A stretch of DNA of 64,000 bases from Rhizaria sp. SCN 62-66 (lineage: Eukaryota; Rhizaria, unplaced). The DNA lies in NCBI GenBank assembly GCA_001724265.1, contig MEDY01000063.1, forward strand, positions 48,699 to 112,698, in the 5' to 3' direction. Positions 23,508 to 39,014 of this stretch are shown here, piece by piece. Every line of letters starts with the position of its first letter. Position 1 is the stretch's first letter. The notes under the pieces were generated by a model, which saw only the letters and a list, made by a program, of their open reading frames with translations, did no database searches and was not told the origin of the DNA. The translations under genes were made by a program, and so were the position numbers.

Positions 23508-24940
23508 GCGGGCCGGCCAACTCTAAGTAGGTACTTACATAGAGTGTAGTTGGGGCAGTGACGCGGGCTCTGGAGCTCTGGATGGGAGATAGAAGCTTTT
23601 TAAGCATGTTGGGCCTGCTTTGTCCAAAACGTGCTGGAATGGTGCGGAGATATGGAGGAACGCATATGCAACAACAACGGCCAGAGTCCGTCGGCAAGAT
23701 TACTATCGTTCAGTACATGTATAAGCAAGATCGAGAGCAAGCAACATGGGCCAGATGTTACGCGCAGTGCCTGCGCACCGGCCGTGACAGAGTGAACAGT
23801 GACATTAAGAGCATCGTATTTGCCTGCTATTCTGCGCTTTCTCTCCACTGCTGCGTGTGATCTCTTTCATCACAGTATTATGAGTGTTAGTGGCTCTCCG
23901 TATAGCGTTTGTGCTTGCGTCGTGCAATGTACGGGACATCATCTCATTTGTCACTAACGTTTGTTGCGCTGCTTTCTGTTGCTGTCACTGCCACTGTCAC
24001 TGCACTGCCGCAGGCGCACTTGCAGTCGCCGCTAGAGTCACTGCCGTTTCTCTCTTTGTCGACGTGCTCATTTACTGTTGAGTTCTGATTTGCGTTCTTG
24101 CTTGTTCAATGGTGCCCGTTTCACGATTGCGTGTAATGCTGTTGTTATTTTTGTTGCTGCTGTTGCTTGATGCGCCTAGGTGAGCGTGTCACGTTTTTTT
24201 CTCGGCTGTATATTTCGACTCCCACTTATCACTCGCTCGCAACAGCCGCACCAAATCATCAACATCTTCAGCCTATCAGTTGCTCCAATCAAAGGCGTCC
24301 TTCACATTTGTGTCGTTGTATTCCATTAGTTTCATATCTTTTAATGCCTAGTTTATTTCAGGTTCTTGGTATTTGTAATCTTTTTTTTGTCTCTTGTTTC
24401 TTGTTTCTCTCAGTGTCGTTTTACGTTTTGTGTTTGTTTTTTTTTGGCCAAATTTTGCGATCTCATGCGAGCAGAAACGTGGCATCAAACTCTCGTAGTA
24501 AGTACATCATCATCAACAACAATCGTGATACTCACTACTAGTATTCGTAACGGTGCATTACCACAGCAGCACAATCAACCATACCAGCGTTAGTAGTAAT
24601 GCCAAAATACACTAAACAACATTTCAACACCTCCACCCAACCGTTATTGTTTTTTAGGAACCTCAAGTACCTTAATGGGTAAGTGCTCACGCTCACGGAG
24701 TCAGGGACACATGAACCCGAATTGCATATACTACTGCATATATCCATAAGATTGAGTTAAAACTTGTATTTTCCGACTACATCGTATGTATACATATTGT
24801 CTATTTGATTATCTGATTCGTATGTTGATTTTTGCTTGCAGTTTTCTTCCTCCATCTGTCACCGACAACTCATGACCACTTTTGTCGGCACCATTTCGCC
24901 CTTACACTACTGTATCTTTAATTGTCTTGCACCACCGGTT
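23508..24940. other. Long intergenic stretch, no gene recognised
   Basis: This 1.4 kb, partly T-rich stretch separates two plus-strand genes. The small open frames (for example near 23558-23860) lack the GC3 bias of real exons here. It is likely the 3' UTR of the RhoGEF gene plus the promoter of the next gene. Confidence 0.4.
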
Positions 24941-26370
24941 ATGACGGCACGTGAGATTACAAGCCGTGGCCGCGTGCCTTTGACTAGCACGACCTAGGGC
25001 TTCAACATATTCGCCCGCGCCAGCTCCGACTCTGGGTTGTCTGAGTCCCTGTCGAAGTTGAAGGCGGGTGTTCAAGTCACAGTCGATGCCCTCCGGTCCG
25101 GCGCGTTTAAGCCGCCCTCAAAACTGAACAAGCAGCAGATCACGACGACCTGCCGGCTCCCCGAGGACGGCATCGCGCTCATGCCAGGATTCCCCGGGCT
25201 GGATGCCGGCGATGAGCTCTTCGCAACCAGGGACACGTTCCTGCTCACGGAGCACATCCTAGCCATCCACGAGAGCATCAAGGCAAACGACCTCTCGCCC
25301 TGGACCTCCACGGCGCGCCGCCGCAACCTCATTGCCAACTCGGTTCTTGACGACGCGATCCTGAAGCGCAAATCCGACGCCGAGCCCTACATCGACTACC
25401 CCAACGACGTGCTCGACGCGTTCCCGCATCTCGCCAAGCGCAGGCCGCTGCGCCTCACGCAGCTAGGCAAGTGCATGTATAAGGGCGCGCTCGTGCACGG
25501 CATTGAAGGCCGCGGTAATTCCACCGCGCTGAACTTTGCGCTCTTCAAGCTCATCGCCCGCGGCACGCCGGTGCTGATCGAACTAGCAGGCCATCACGTC
25601 ATCTACGTGCCGGGTCGCAAGGGCGAGGTCGAAGTGGTGCCGATGGCAAAGCGTCGCAACGACCTCCCGGGCAAAATCTTCGATGTAATCAAAAACAAAA
25701 ACACCGTGTACGACTTCGACCCGCAGCAGCTGCCGCGCGAGACGGTCAAGGGCAACTACGAGCCTCTGGCCGACGCCGCGTGCGTCATCATCCCCACAGC
25801 GCCCAACGAAACGGCCGGCGAGTGGCGGCACTTCTACGCCACGTGCGCGCCGCTGCTGCGTCTGCATCTCTACGACCTGAGCAAGGAGGAGTTCTACGCC
25901 GTCACGAGCGTAGTCAACCCAAACATCACGGCCGACCAGAAAGCCCACTACCGCAGGTGGCAGGGCACGGGGCTGCGCGATATTGCCAGCAACGACCTCA
26001 ACCGCAACCTCGATCCCGTCTTCCGCGCCGCCATTCTGGCGTACAAGGGGGAGTAGCTGTTGATGTCCGGGTTGAACACGGACCGCATCTTTAGCGCAGA
26101 CTGCTCCGAGCGCCACTTCTTCGGGCTGCGGTGGCCCGACGGGATGAGCGACACTCACATGGCCACCGCGCTGCCGTACATTCACCGTGAGACGGCGCGG
26201 CAGATCCACCTTACCATGCGCGAGAACATGCAGGGGGCCCCGGGTACGCTGCGTACAACGAGACCAAGCACCTCATGCGCCCGGATCCGTTCGTGACGTT
26301 CGAGACTGTGCTAGGCCCGATCGAGAAGGAGATCGCGGAGGAGCGCCGCGACGAAGGCGCGCATGAATAA
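24941..26370 (+). CDS. Crinkler/RHS-like NTPase gene, possibly decaying (two TAG codons, one frameshift)
   Basis: Single-exon coding potential. Domain traits match the Crinkler/RHS P-loop NTPase superfamily: an N-terminal part with CRLPEDGIALMPGFPGLD, a degenerate Walker A region (GIEGRGNSTALNF, with Asn where Lys is usual) followed by GTPVLIELAGHHVIYV, and a C-terminal part with RLHLYDLSKEEFYAV and YRRWQGTGLRDIA, the region that in these families precedes a conserved Trp/Gly segment. Such proteins are known as secreted effectors or nuclear proteins in oomycetes, chytrids and other protists. From ATG 24941 the frame crosses TAG at 24995; without reading that TAG, translation would need a non-ATG start (for example TTG 25037) or a downstream ATG. 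A second TAG lies at 26054, with a further ~80 codons of open sequence. Around the G-run at 26233-26237 the coding signal jumps frame by one base and continues to TAA at 26368-26370. The indel may be real decay or an assembly error. Confidence 0.5.
24995..24997 (+). other. In-frame TAG near the start of the Crinkler-like gene
   Basis: From ATG 24941, codon 19 is TAG and the frame continues open into the Crinkler-like ORF. It would be sense under a UAG-reassigned code. It is weaker evidence than the TAG in eRF1, because the start codon is unproven and the gene may be decaying. Confidence 0.35.
26054..26056 (+). other. In-frame TAG inside the Crinkler-like gene
   Basis: The TAG follows an AYKGE context and is followed by ~80 open codons in the same frame with coding-like composition (TDRIFSADCSERHFFGLRW, a globular-looking stretch). 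This suggests the coding region does not end at TAG. Confidence 0.45.
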
Positions 26371-27476
26371 GACTAAGCGCGGCTTTAGTGCGCGCGCGCA
26401 CTTGCGGGGCACTCAAAAAACGCATTTGAGAGCTCAGAAGCGCATTTTTTTACTCGCAATCGCACTTTTGCACCAAGCGCTTGTATTCTGTACGTGTGCA
26501 TTCTTGATCGCTGTTAAGAGCTGCGAGCCAGACTCTGCTTCCTGCTCTTCTCATGCTCGGGGATAGTTTGGGTTAATTCGACAGCTATCTAATGAACACG
26601 ACTCCCGGCTTGCCGCACATTGTTCATGGTGCTCTCCTTGCACCTAAACACCATACTACAATACAACGTCATACGAAACGCCGGAGTGGCGCAGTTTGTG
26701 GCACATGTACTCTCGCAGGCGAGGCAAGCGCAGAAGCAGGCTGGGCTTGCGTGAACGGAGCGGCGGGTGGCGCAACTGCGTGCCAATGCAACCCGGACGC
26801 AGGCGGAGAAGACGCAATCTCAGACCTTACTGACAAAGACGAGGAGACCGATCAAAAAGTTGCTGGAGACGCAGAAGCTGTTGACTCCGAAGTACGCGTA
26901 CTTGTTTGAGTATGAATATGGGATGCAGCTGATGAGGAGAACAAAGAAGAGGAAGAAATTGAGAGCTACGAGCATAAAGACGAATCTGGTGATGCTACTC
27001 ATGACTAAAACGAACCTTTGAGACGCATATTGTGAACAGTGTACGTGTACTGATAGCTGAGCAATCGCAGCGACAGAAACTGCTGCTGATACTATATCAC
27101 TGCGGATCCAGATGCTGCTAACATTGCCAGCTTCAGGGTACTAACGCCGATGTGAGGGCAAGAAGCGTATGTCTGGCTGGGTTACGCGCAGCGGGGAAAG
27201 GCATTGTTGTGAAAGAGCAGTGTGTAATGTCGAAAAAATATTGTGCTAAGCTTAATATGACTTTTGTTGCGGAAGCTTAGAAAATATGGAAATAAATTAC
27301 TCTTGTGTATCGATTGTAATTTTTAAATAAACCCACAACAGCGGTGAACATGATATTTTCGAAACATCATTAAGCTGATAATAAATACCTCTAAAGAATC
27401 GCAGCGAACCAGGCACGTTCGCTCTCTTGCAAAGACAAATCACGACGTACCCCATAGCCAGGTGAGATTATGTCAG
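26371..27476. other. Convergent intergenic stretch with a possible decayed ORF
   Basis: A 1.1 kb stretch between the Crinkler-like gene and the 3' end of alanyl-tRNA synthetase. Around 26610-27020 one plus-strand frame reads as helical, Gln/Lys/Thr-rich sequence but is interrupted by TGA near 26750. It could be a gene remnant or chance. The rest is AT-rich with no feature I recognise. Confidence 0.3.
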
Positions 27477-33019
<5,543 letters not shown>

Positions 33020-33608
33020 CGCGCAAAGGTCTGTCGCGCGTCACGGCAACGCAAGGAGAACGGTGTGCGTTACGCTTTGCGCGGGTGCAGACAAGATAAC
33101 GCGGAGCTCGAGGTGAGGCAAGAGCAGGGCCTTCTGAGACACACAAAATAGCGTCGGCAAGTGTGAGGTGTCCGTCAATAGAAATATTGCAAATCGAAGT
33201 CGATATTAAGCAGTAGATTCTAACTTTCCTGCAAATAAAATCATCCCTAGTGCGTATATACAGTCATTAGCTATCCTCTCGCAGAAAGTTCGGGACTAGT
33301 CATCCCCACGCCGCCACTTGCTGAGTGCAAGACTCGTGAGTACAGTGACCGAAAACACCGAAGAGACTGCAGTAGAGCTCTAAAATATCCACGCATAGGA
33401 ATGAAACGTGACAATGTAGTATAAAATTTCGTGCTTTTTGTATTTTTCCTATTCATTTTCTCTTAGTTTATCATTATCAGTATCTAACGTTTCTAATATA
33501 TCGTCTAAGCTCAGTCATACAAGCCGAGCCAAGCCCTTTCAACAACAAAAAATCTCATCATATAAAACAGTCATCGATCCCATATGCGTGCGCACCGTGT
33601 CCCGCCAC
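33020..33608. other. Intergenic gap, tandem minus-strand genes
   Basis: A 589-base AT-richer gap between the start of alanyl-tRNA synthetase and the stop of RSPH9. It presumably holds the synthetase promoter and the RSPH9 3' UTR. I see no gene or conspicuous repeat. Confidence 0.4.
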
Positions 33609-34484
33609 TTAGAGCATGAACGCGAGGTCCTCGTTGGCCTCGCCGGTGCCGCAGTAGGCGCCCGCGCCCGCGCCCTCGCCGACGGTGATCTTGTACTCGT
33701 AGCCGGGCCACGCGAGCGAGCGCAGCGAGACGGCGTCGCCGGCCTTGTTGGCCACCAGCGACCACACGCCCGCGGGCGTCTGCTCGGCGAGCCCGTCGAG
33801 GAAGGTGGGGCAGTTAGCCACGCCCATGCGGTTGATCGTCGCCAGAGTGCGCTCCAGCTCCGGGGCCCGGAAGAGACCGTACGACGCGAGCTTGGCCGCC
33901 TCGGCGTGGTCGAGGCCGGGGAACGCGTGGTTGCGCGCGATGTCGCCCGTGGCGGTCATCACGTACGCGCCCAGCGGCGTCACGCATGTGTCGTGCTCGA
34001 TGCGCGCGACGACGTAGGCGAGACGCTCGATCTCTGTGAGACGGCGGTCGGGCACATGGCGCTCACCGTCCTCGTCCTCGTACTCCTCCTCATCTTCCTC
34101 GTCCTCCTCGGCCTCCCACGCGGCGACCGCATCCGCGTCCTCGGGGTCGGGCTGCCGGCGCGGGTCGCGCAGGCGCGCGGAGGGGTTGCCGGTGAAACGG
34201 CCCTTGATCAGAGGGGCGCGCTCAATGATGAAGGCGTCCAGGTCGGGCAGCTTCGCAAACGTGAGGCCGTTGTCGGAGGAGAAGAAGTGCTGCTTGGCGA
34301 TCTTGGTGGAGATGGTGGTGCTCTGCGCGATGAAGTAGTCGCGCTCCTTGCCGGTGATCTTGCCCCAGTACGCGATCGTGGGGATCCGCTCGTGGAGCTT
34401 GAGGACCTTGAGGGCATTGGAGACAGACAGGCGCTGGTCCAGACTCAGGCCCTGGCCGCACGCCGTCACAGCTACGCTAGACAT
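33609..34484 (-). CDS. RSPH9: Radial spoke head protein 9 (flagellar axoneme)
   Basis: A single-exon gene of 291 residues ending in TAA; RSPH9 proteins are typically ~270-280 residues. Family signatures run in order: LSLDQRLSVSNALKVLKL, YWGKITGKERDYFIA, FFSSDNGLTFAKLPDLD, an RFTGNPS block, an acidic insert (EDEEDEEEYEDEDGE), LTEIERLAYVVARIEHDT, PLGAYVMT, FPGLDHAEAAKLASYGLFR, and a C-terminal SLRSLAWPGYEYKITV followed by NEDLAFML. RSPH9 sits in the radial spoke head of 9+2 axonemes and helps set the ciliary waveform, so the organism should have, or recently had, a motile flagellum. The start is the first ATG and abuts the divergent promoter shared with the WD40 gene. Confidence 0.95.
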   Translation of the reverse strand: MSSVAVTACGQGLSLDQRLSVSNALKVLKLHERIPTIAYWGKITGKERDYFIAQSTTISTKIAKQHFFSSDNGLTFAKLPDLDAFIIERAPLIKGRFTGNPSARLRDPRRQPDPEDADAVAAWEAEEDEEDEEEYEDEDGERHVPDRRLTEIERLAYVVARIEHDTCVTPLGAYVMTATGDIARNHAFPGLDHAEAAKLASYGLFRAPELERTLATINRMGVANCPTFLDGLAEQTPAGVWSLVANKAGDAVSLRSLAWPGYEYKITVGEGAGAGAYCGTGEANEDLAFML

Positions 34485-35292
34485 ACCGCTCTATAAGCCA
34501 CGTACGCAGTCATCAGTACAGGATTTGTTGAGGACCAGTGCATCGGTGGAGCAACAGGAGAGAAAGCAAGGGAAAGCGTGAGGAGAAGAAAAAACGGTTA
34601 GTGAGGGCATTTTAAGGTGGGTCTGGAAGACCAAGAGTGGGTTTTCGCGAGACGCAAAATAAATATGTCTCTCACCAACTAGCTGGGTAATACATAATAG
34701 AAATGCAGAGAAAAGAACAGTCATCTGAGATCGCATTGGGCAGTTTCTCAAACTGGTCAAGTCGCCCTCGAAAAACGGGCGGTTGTCGATTCGGCTTGGC
34801 CAGGTTCGCGAAAAACCCGACCAAGACTGACCGACCGACCGAGACGTCGTTCGACCACAAGAGCAGCTTCGCGAAGTAGGGTTCTTCAAATCCCGTGATG
34901 CAGGACAATACTTCCGTCGTTAGCAAAGTAAGACTGATATTATGAAACAAAATCTTGCATGATCTTTGTTTTGTGTGTATTCCGGCGCAAATCTGACGGG
35001 AAGTGTGTATATTCGCCGTCTCATGTGACCGAAAGAACACGGAACCCCGCTAGATGCCAAACGTGCTGCTGCCACGCAGCTCGACACAAAGACCATTGCT
35101 CTCACTTGCAGCATTGTGACACAACAACGCATTGCGTTGTTCTGGCCACGCCTCTAAGTTATCTCCAGCACTGCTCTCTATCTTGCCCTGATGTAACCTC
35201 CTTTTATGGGCTTTTAGCTCTGACTAAGCACAGTTTCAAGCTCACTTCATTTCTATCTGTACTGACTCGGCAACTGTCTTAACCCCCAACAG
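34485..35292. promoter_or_regulatory. Divergent promoter region RSPH9 / LisH-WD40
   Basis: An 808-base region. It contains TTTTTCGCGAACC on the minus strand (34803-34815), a GACCGACCGACCGAG tract (34829-34843) and TCGATTCGGC (34786-34795, inverse of a 10-mer at 19110). I see no gene. Confidence 0.45.
34803..34815 (-). promoter_or_regulatory. Candidate promoter element TTTTTCGCGAACC
   Basis: An exact copy, on the opposite strand, of the element at 14898-14910. It lies 12 bases from a GACC repeat tract. Function is inferred from recurrence. Confidence 0.45.
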
Positions 35293-38200
35293 ATGAGCAG
35301 CTTGGCGTTGAACTTTACGCCGCGTCTGCGCGCCCTGCAGTATATCCTGCAGTTCCTCGATGACCAGGGCTTCGACAAGACCGCCGCCGCCCTCCGCGAT
35401 GAAGCGTACGTCCCTTATCTTCCTGACGATATATCTCCGCACAATTGAACGCAAACAAAGAACATGTTCAGAGAAATATGTAGGCTCTCTGAATATATAA
35501 TTTCGTTAAGTTGCATCGCTCTACGTTTTTATGGTCTTGCTTCGAACCTCTTTTTCTATCGCCTCCTCATATGTTTCTGTATCGCTCTCTGACCTGCTGC
35601 TTCCTTTAGCGCATCCGAGGTGACCGGCGTGGACGGCGGCGACGTGCTTCCAGTTCCGCGCAGTGCCAACGCGCTGATGCTGTCTGTCGAAACGCACGCG
35701 CGCGAGGAGGCCGCCGCGGCCGCGGACGCCGCCGACGAGCGCCGAAGCGCCGCCGCCAAGGCCGCCAACGTGGCGGGCCCCATCCGCAAGCGCGAAAACA
35801 GGCGGACAAACTTTCTCCTCTCCACCGGCGCCGCGAACGTCAACGCGGCGAGCAATGCCGACAAGTCTGGTCTTAGCGACGCCAAGTCGAGTGAGAGTGC
35901 CTCGAGTGATGACGCCAAGGCTAGTGACGCTGCGAGCGTCAACAACGCTCAGGATGATGAGTCAAATGCGGTTGCCGTTGAGTTCGTGACTGCTACCAAG
36001 CCCACCCTCGTCATCACCCCTATCACCACCAGCACGCCCGCCGCCAGCTCCAGCTCCAGCTCTAACTCTAGCTCTAGCTCTACCAGTGACGCCACTGCTG
36101 CGCCTGCTGCGCCTGCGGTGACTCCGGTCGCGTCGTCGTCGGTGTTGCCGCAGCACCCGTCGTCGATCCTGGCGCTCGCGGCCCACAGCAACCCCGCGTT
36201 CGGGGCCCGTCTGACCGCCACCGCCGCCGCGGACCACGCCATCCGCATCTTCGCATTCCTGCCCAATCAAGACAATAACAACATCAGTAGTCATCCGAGT
36301 GTGAGTGCTAGTGCGACAGTGGCCGCGATGCCCCAGGGCACGCTGATCGCCACCGCGACCGCCTCCGACCTCGCCGCCACGCCCACGCACTGCGGTCTCT
36401 GGGATCTCCGCACCGCCCGCTCCGCCCCCGCCTCGGCCGCCGCCGCCGCCGCGGCCGCCGCCGTGGCAGCGCCCGACGTGCACCTGGGCGCCGCGCGCGC
36501 CGCCGTGCTGTCGCTTGCCTGGCACCCGCGCCTGCCGCTGCTGCTCGCGGGGCTGGCCAACGGCGAGGTCCTCCTCCTCGGGCTCTGCGGCAGCAACAAG
36601 TCGAGCAGCGACAGCGACTCGGCTGACGCCAGCGCCAGCGCCAGTGCAAGTACTTCTACGGCGCAAGCGCAGGCGCCGCTGCCGCTGGGCGTCAAGGTGC
36701 TGCAGCGTTGGCGCCCCCACTCGCGCTTTGTCACTTCGGTTCAGTGGCTGCTGCCCTCCGGCGCCGGCTTTTGCACTGGGTCGCACGACGGAGCCGTGGC
36801 GTTTTTCGGTCCTGCGCTGTCGTACATCGCGCACACGGCCACGGTCACCAACAGCACTGGCAAGCCCACCAACGGCGACAACAGCTCTAGCTCTAGCTCT
36901 CTGAGCGCGAACGCTGACGCGAGCGCTGCCGCTGCTCCAACTAGTCCGTTCGGCAGCATCCCGAGCACCAGCGAGATCATCCCCGCGGCAGCCTCGAGCC
37001 TCTTCGTCGCGCCCCGCGCCGCGGCGGCCGCGACCGCCGAGGAGCGGGCCAAGGACGCCCACGCCGAGGCCGCGGTGACCTTCGCGGGGGCGCGGCTTAA
37101 CTTGCTCGCGAAGTGCGGCTGCCCGGCCACGGGACTCGCGGCACTCGCGACCTCCTTCTCCTCGAGGAGCGCTGGCGACCCAGAGACGGCGACCGAGACT
37201 GCGACCGAGAAGAAGGACAGTGGGGAGGAGGACGGTGCCGCGGAGGGCGAGCTTGTGTCGATCAAGACCCTCAAGGCCATCCTGTTCCCTGTGGCCCAGA
37301 GCACCAGCTCCGCTGAGACCGCGGCGGCTATTGGCAGCCGCGGCGTCGGCCAGAGCGCGTTCCTGTCGTTCGTGCTGACGGGCAAGTGCGAGTTCCCCCG
37401 CCAGGTCGAGGCCCTCGAGGCGCTGCGACCCGACGGCGAGTACGAGGCCGACTGGGCGCGCTTCCACTCGCCCTCGGCCGGCGACCGCGGGCGCATCCGG
37501 GCGCGCCGCGACGCCCGGCGCGCGCTCGACCGCATGCTCACGGCCCCGCTGCCCACCGCCACCGCCACCGCGAGTGCGAGTAGCGCTGCTGCTGATACTG
37601 ATAACGCTGCGAGTAAGGGCAATGCGAGCAAGTTCGAGCTGTCGTTCAAGGATGAGCACTGCTACGACGATGACAGTAGCCTCCTCGCCGCTGACGAGCT
37701 GCCCGCAGGGTACATGGCGTGTCCCGTGTTGCCGCCGAAACACGCGTTCCTGTGCTCGATCCGCGAGGACAAGTTCCTGTACGTGCTCGACTGGGCGCGC
37801 TGCTGCATCAACAAGACGGTCGACATCAACAAGAACGCGTGGGACGACCACGTGTCCTTCACGCTGCTCTCGCTCGCCGCCGCGCCGAAGGGGTACTTGG
37901 TCGCCGCCGCCACTGACAAGCACCGTGTGGTGCTCTACGACGTCGTTCGCAATGCCGTCGTCAACACCTACTTTGGTGGCGTCAACGGCGACATGAGCAC
38001 GCCGAAGCTCGCCTGGGGCGGCCTCGTCAACAGCAACAGCAACGGCGGCAAGGATAAGAGGGCGAATCTCACCGGTTTGATGGAGTTCCTCGCTTGCTCG
38101 ACGCAGGACAACGAGGTCTACGTGTGGCATTCGGCCACGGCCAAGGTTGTCACCACTCTTAAGGGCGGCCACAGCCACTCGATCAGGGCGCTCGTGCCGT

Positions 38201-38361
38201 ACCCGCCGCTCCCGCTGCCCCGGGCGCAGGGCGGCGGCGACTGCGAGACCGAGACCGAAACTGAGAGTGAGGCCGTAGTCGTCGCCACGGGCGGGTTCTT
38301 GACCGGTGGGTTTGATAAGACGGTCAAGCTGTGGACGCACGTTGGCACCAGTCCCATGTGA
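35293..38361 (+). CDS. LisH and WD40-repeat protein, 2 exons
   Basis: Exons are 35293-35405 and 35610-38361, joined across a GTACGT donor to 954 residues and TGA. The N-terminus is a LisH dimerisation motif (about 7-38: FTPRLRALQYILQFLDDQGF, DKTAAALRDEA). A low-complexity linker follows, then divergent WD40 repeats: SILALAAHSNPAFGARLTAT with DHAIRIF, AAVLSLAWHPRLPLLLAGLANGEVLLLGL, RPHSRFVTSVQWLLPSGAGFCTGSHDGAVAFFG, FLYVLDWARC, SLAAAPKGYLVAAATDKHRVVLYD, and a final GGFLTGGFDKTVKLW. Long Ala/Ser inserts separate the blades. LisH-WD40 proteins include LIS1, TBL1, WDR26 and KATNB-like scaffolds; I cannot place this one in a named orthologue group. It is divergent from RSPH9. Confidence 0.85.
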
Positions 38362-39014
38362 GCGGGCGCGTGAGCCTTGCTGACTGTGAGCTGTGCTGTG
38401 CGGTGACTGACGCTGAAGTGACTGGGAGGAGTAGATTGAGTGTGAGGTGAGTTACAAGCGTGCGATTAGTAATACGCACTCAGTTGCTTTGCAGACATGA
38501 TAATCCTTCAAATGCGAAAGATAATTGTGTCTTAATTAACGAGTCACTTTGTGACTTAGTGTGTTTTGTCGCACTTTTGTGGTTACACAAGCAACATAGG
38601 TTGGTGTTGGTGTGACCTTGTTCTGGTCATTTCAGAAAAGTATACTTTTAGTGAATACAAAGCATTGATATCCTACTCAAATTTGAATATTGCTGTTATA
38701 TCCCCTTTTTGAATATAAAAGAAGTGTTATTTTTCAATACGTTATCTATTTTGCAAATCTAGCTTTTGCCTGATCCACGAGTATACTAGCTATAAACACA
38801 TGGAGGTGCCACCTGTTTTTCAGAATTTACTCGAGCACAAAATGTATCAACATGATTATTTATTATACTGCAGTAAAATATACACAGTTTCTTTTAAAAA
38901 TTTATCGCTATAATTAAAACTCATATCAAAACTATCGTATCTTTTGTTAAAAAGTAAATCGCCTCCGCGCCCAGAGGCGGACTCGAAGGCTTGGCGGCTT
39001 GATTATAACTCGCT
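38362..39014. other. Convergent intergenic gap, nothing recognised
   Basis: A 653-base AT-rich gap between the TGA stops of the WD40 gene and the giant minus-strand gene. It is likely two 3' UTRs. I see no RNA gene or repeat. Confidence 0.5.

Noticed and set aside
26592-27021. A small gene downstream of the Crinkler-like gene
   Set aside because: The best frame is interrupted by TGA, has no GC3 bias and no domain. I describe it only as a possible remnant.
33438-34496. A ~350-codon plus-strand frame over RSPH9
   Set aside because: It is the shadow of the RSPH9 gene, whose family motifs are clear on the minus strand.
34880-34905. A tRNA B-box-like stretch (GGGTTCTTCAAATCCC)
   Set aside because: It does not fit the GGTTCNANNCC spacing, and no A box or cloverleaf can be drawn around it. 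I found no credible tRNA gene in the window.
35962-38340. A ~790-codon open frame antisense to the LisH-WD40 gene
   Set aside because: It is an artefact of strong GC3 bias: the opposite strand of a GC-rich gene rarely contains stops. It is Arg/Gly/Val-rich with no domain, while the sense strand has LisH and WD40 motifs.
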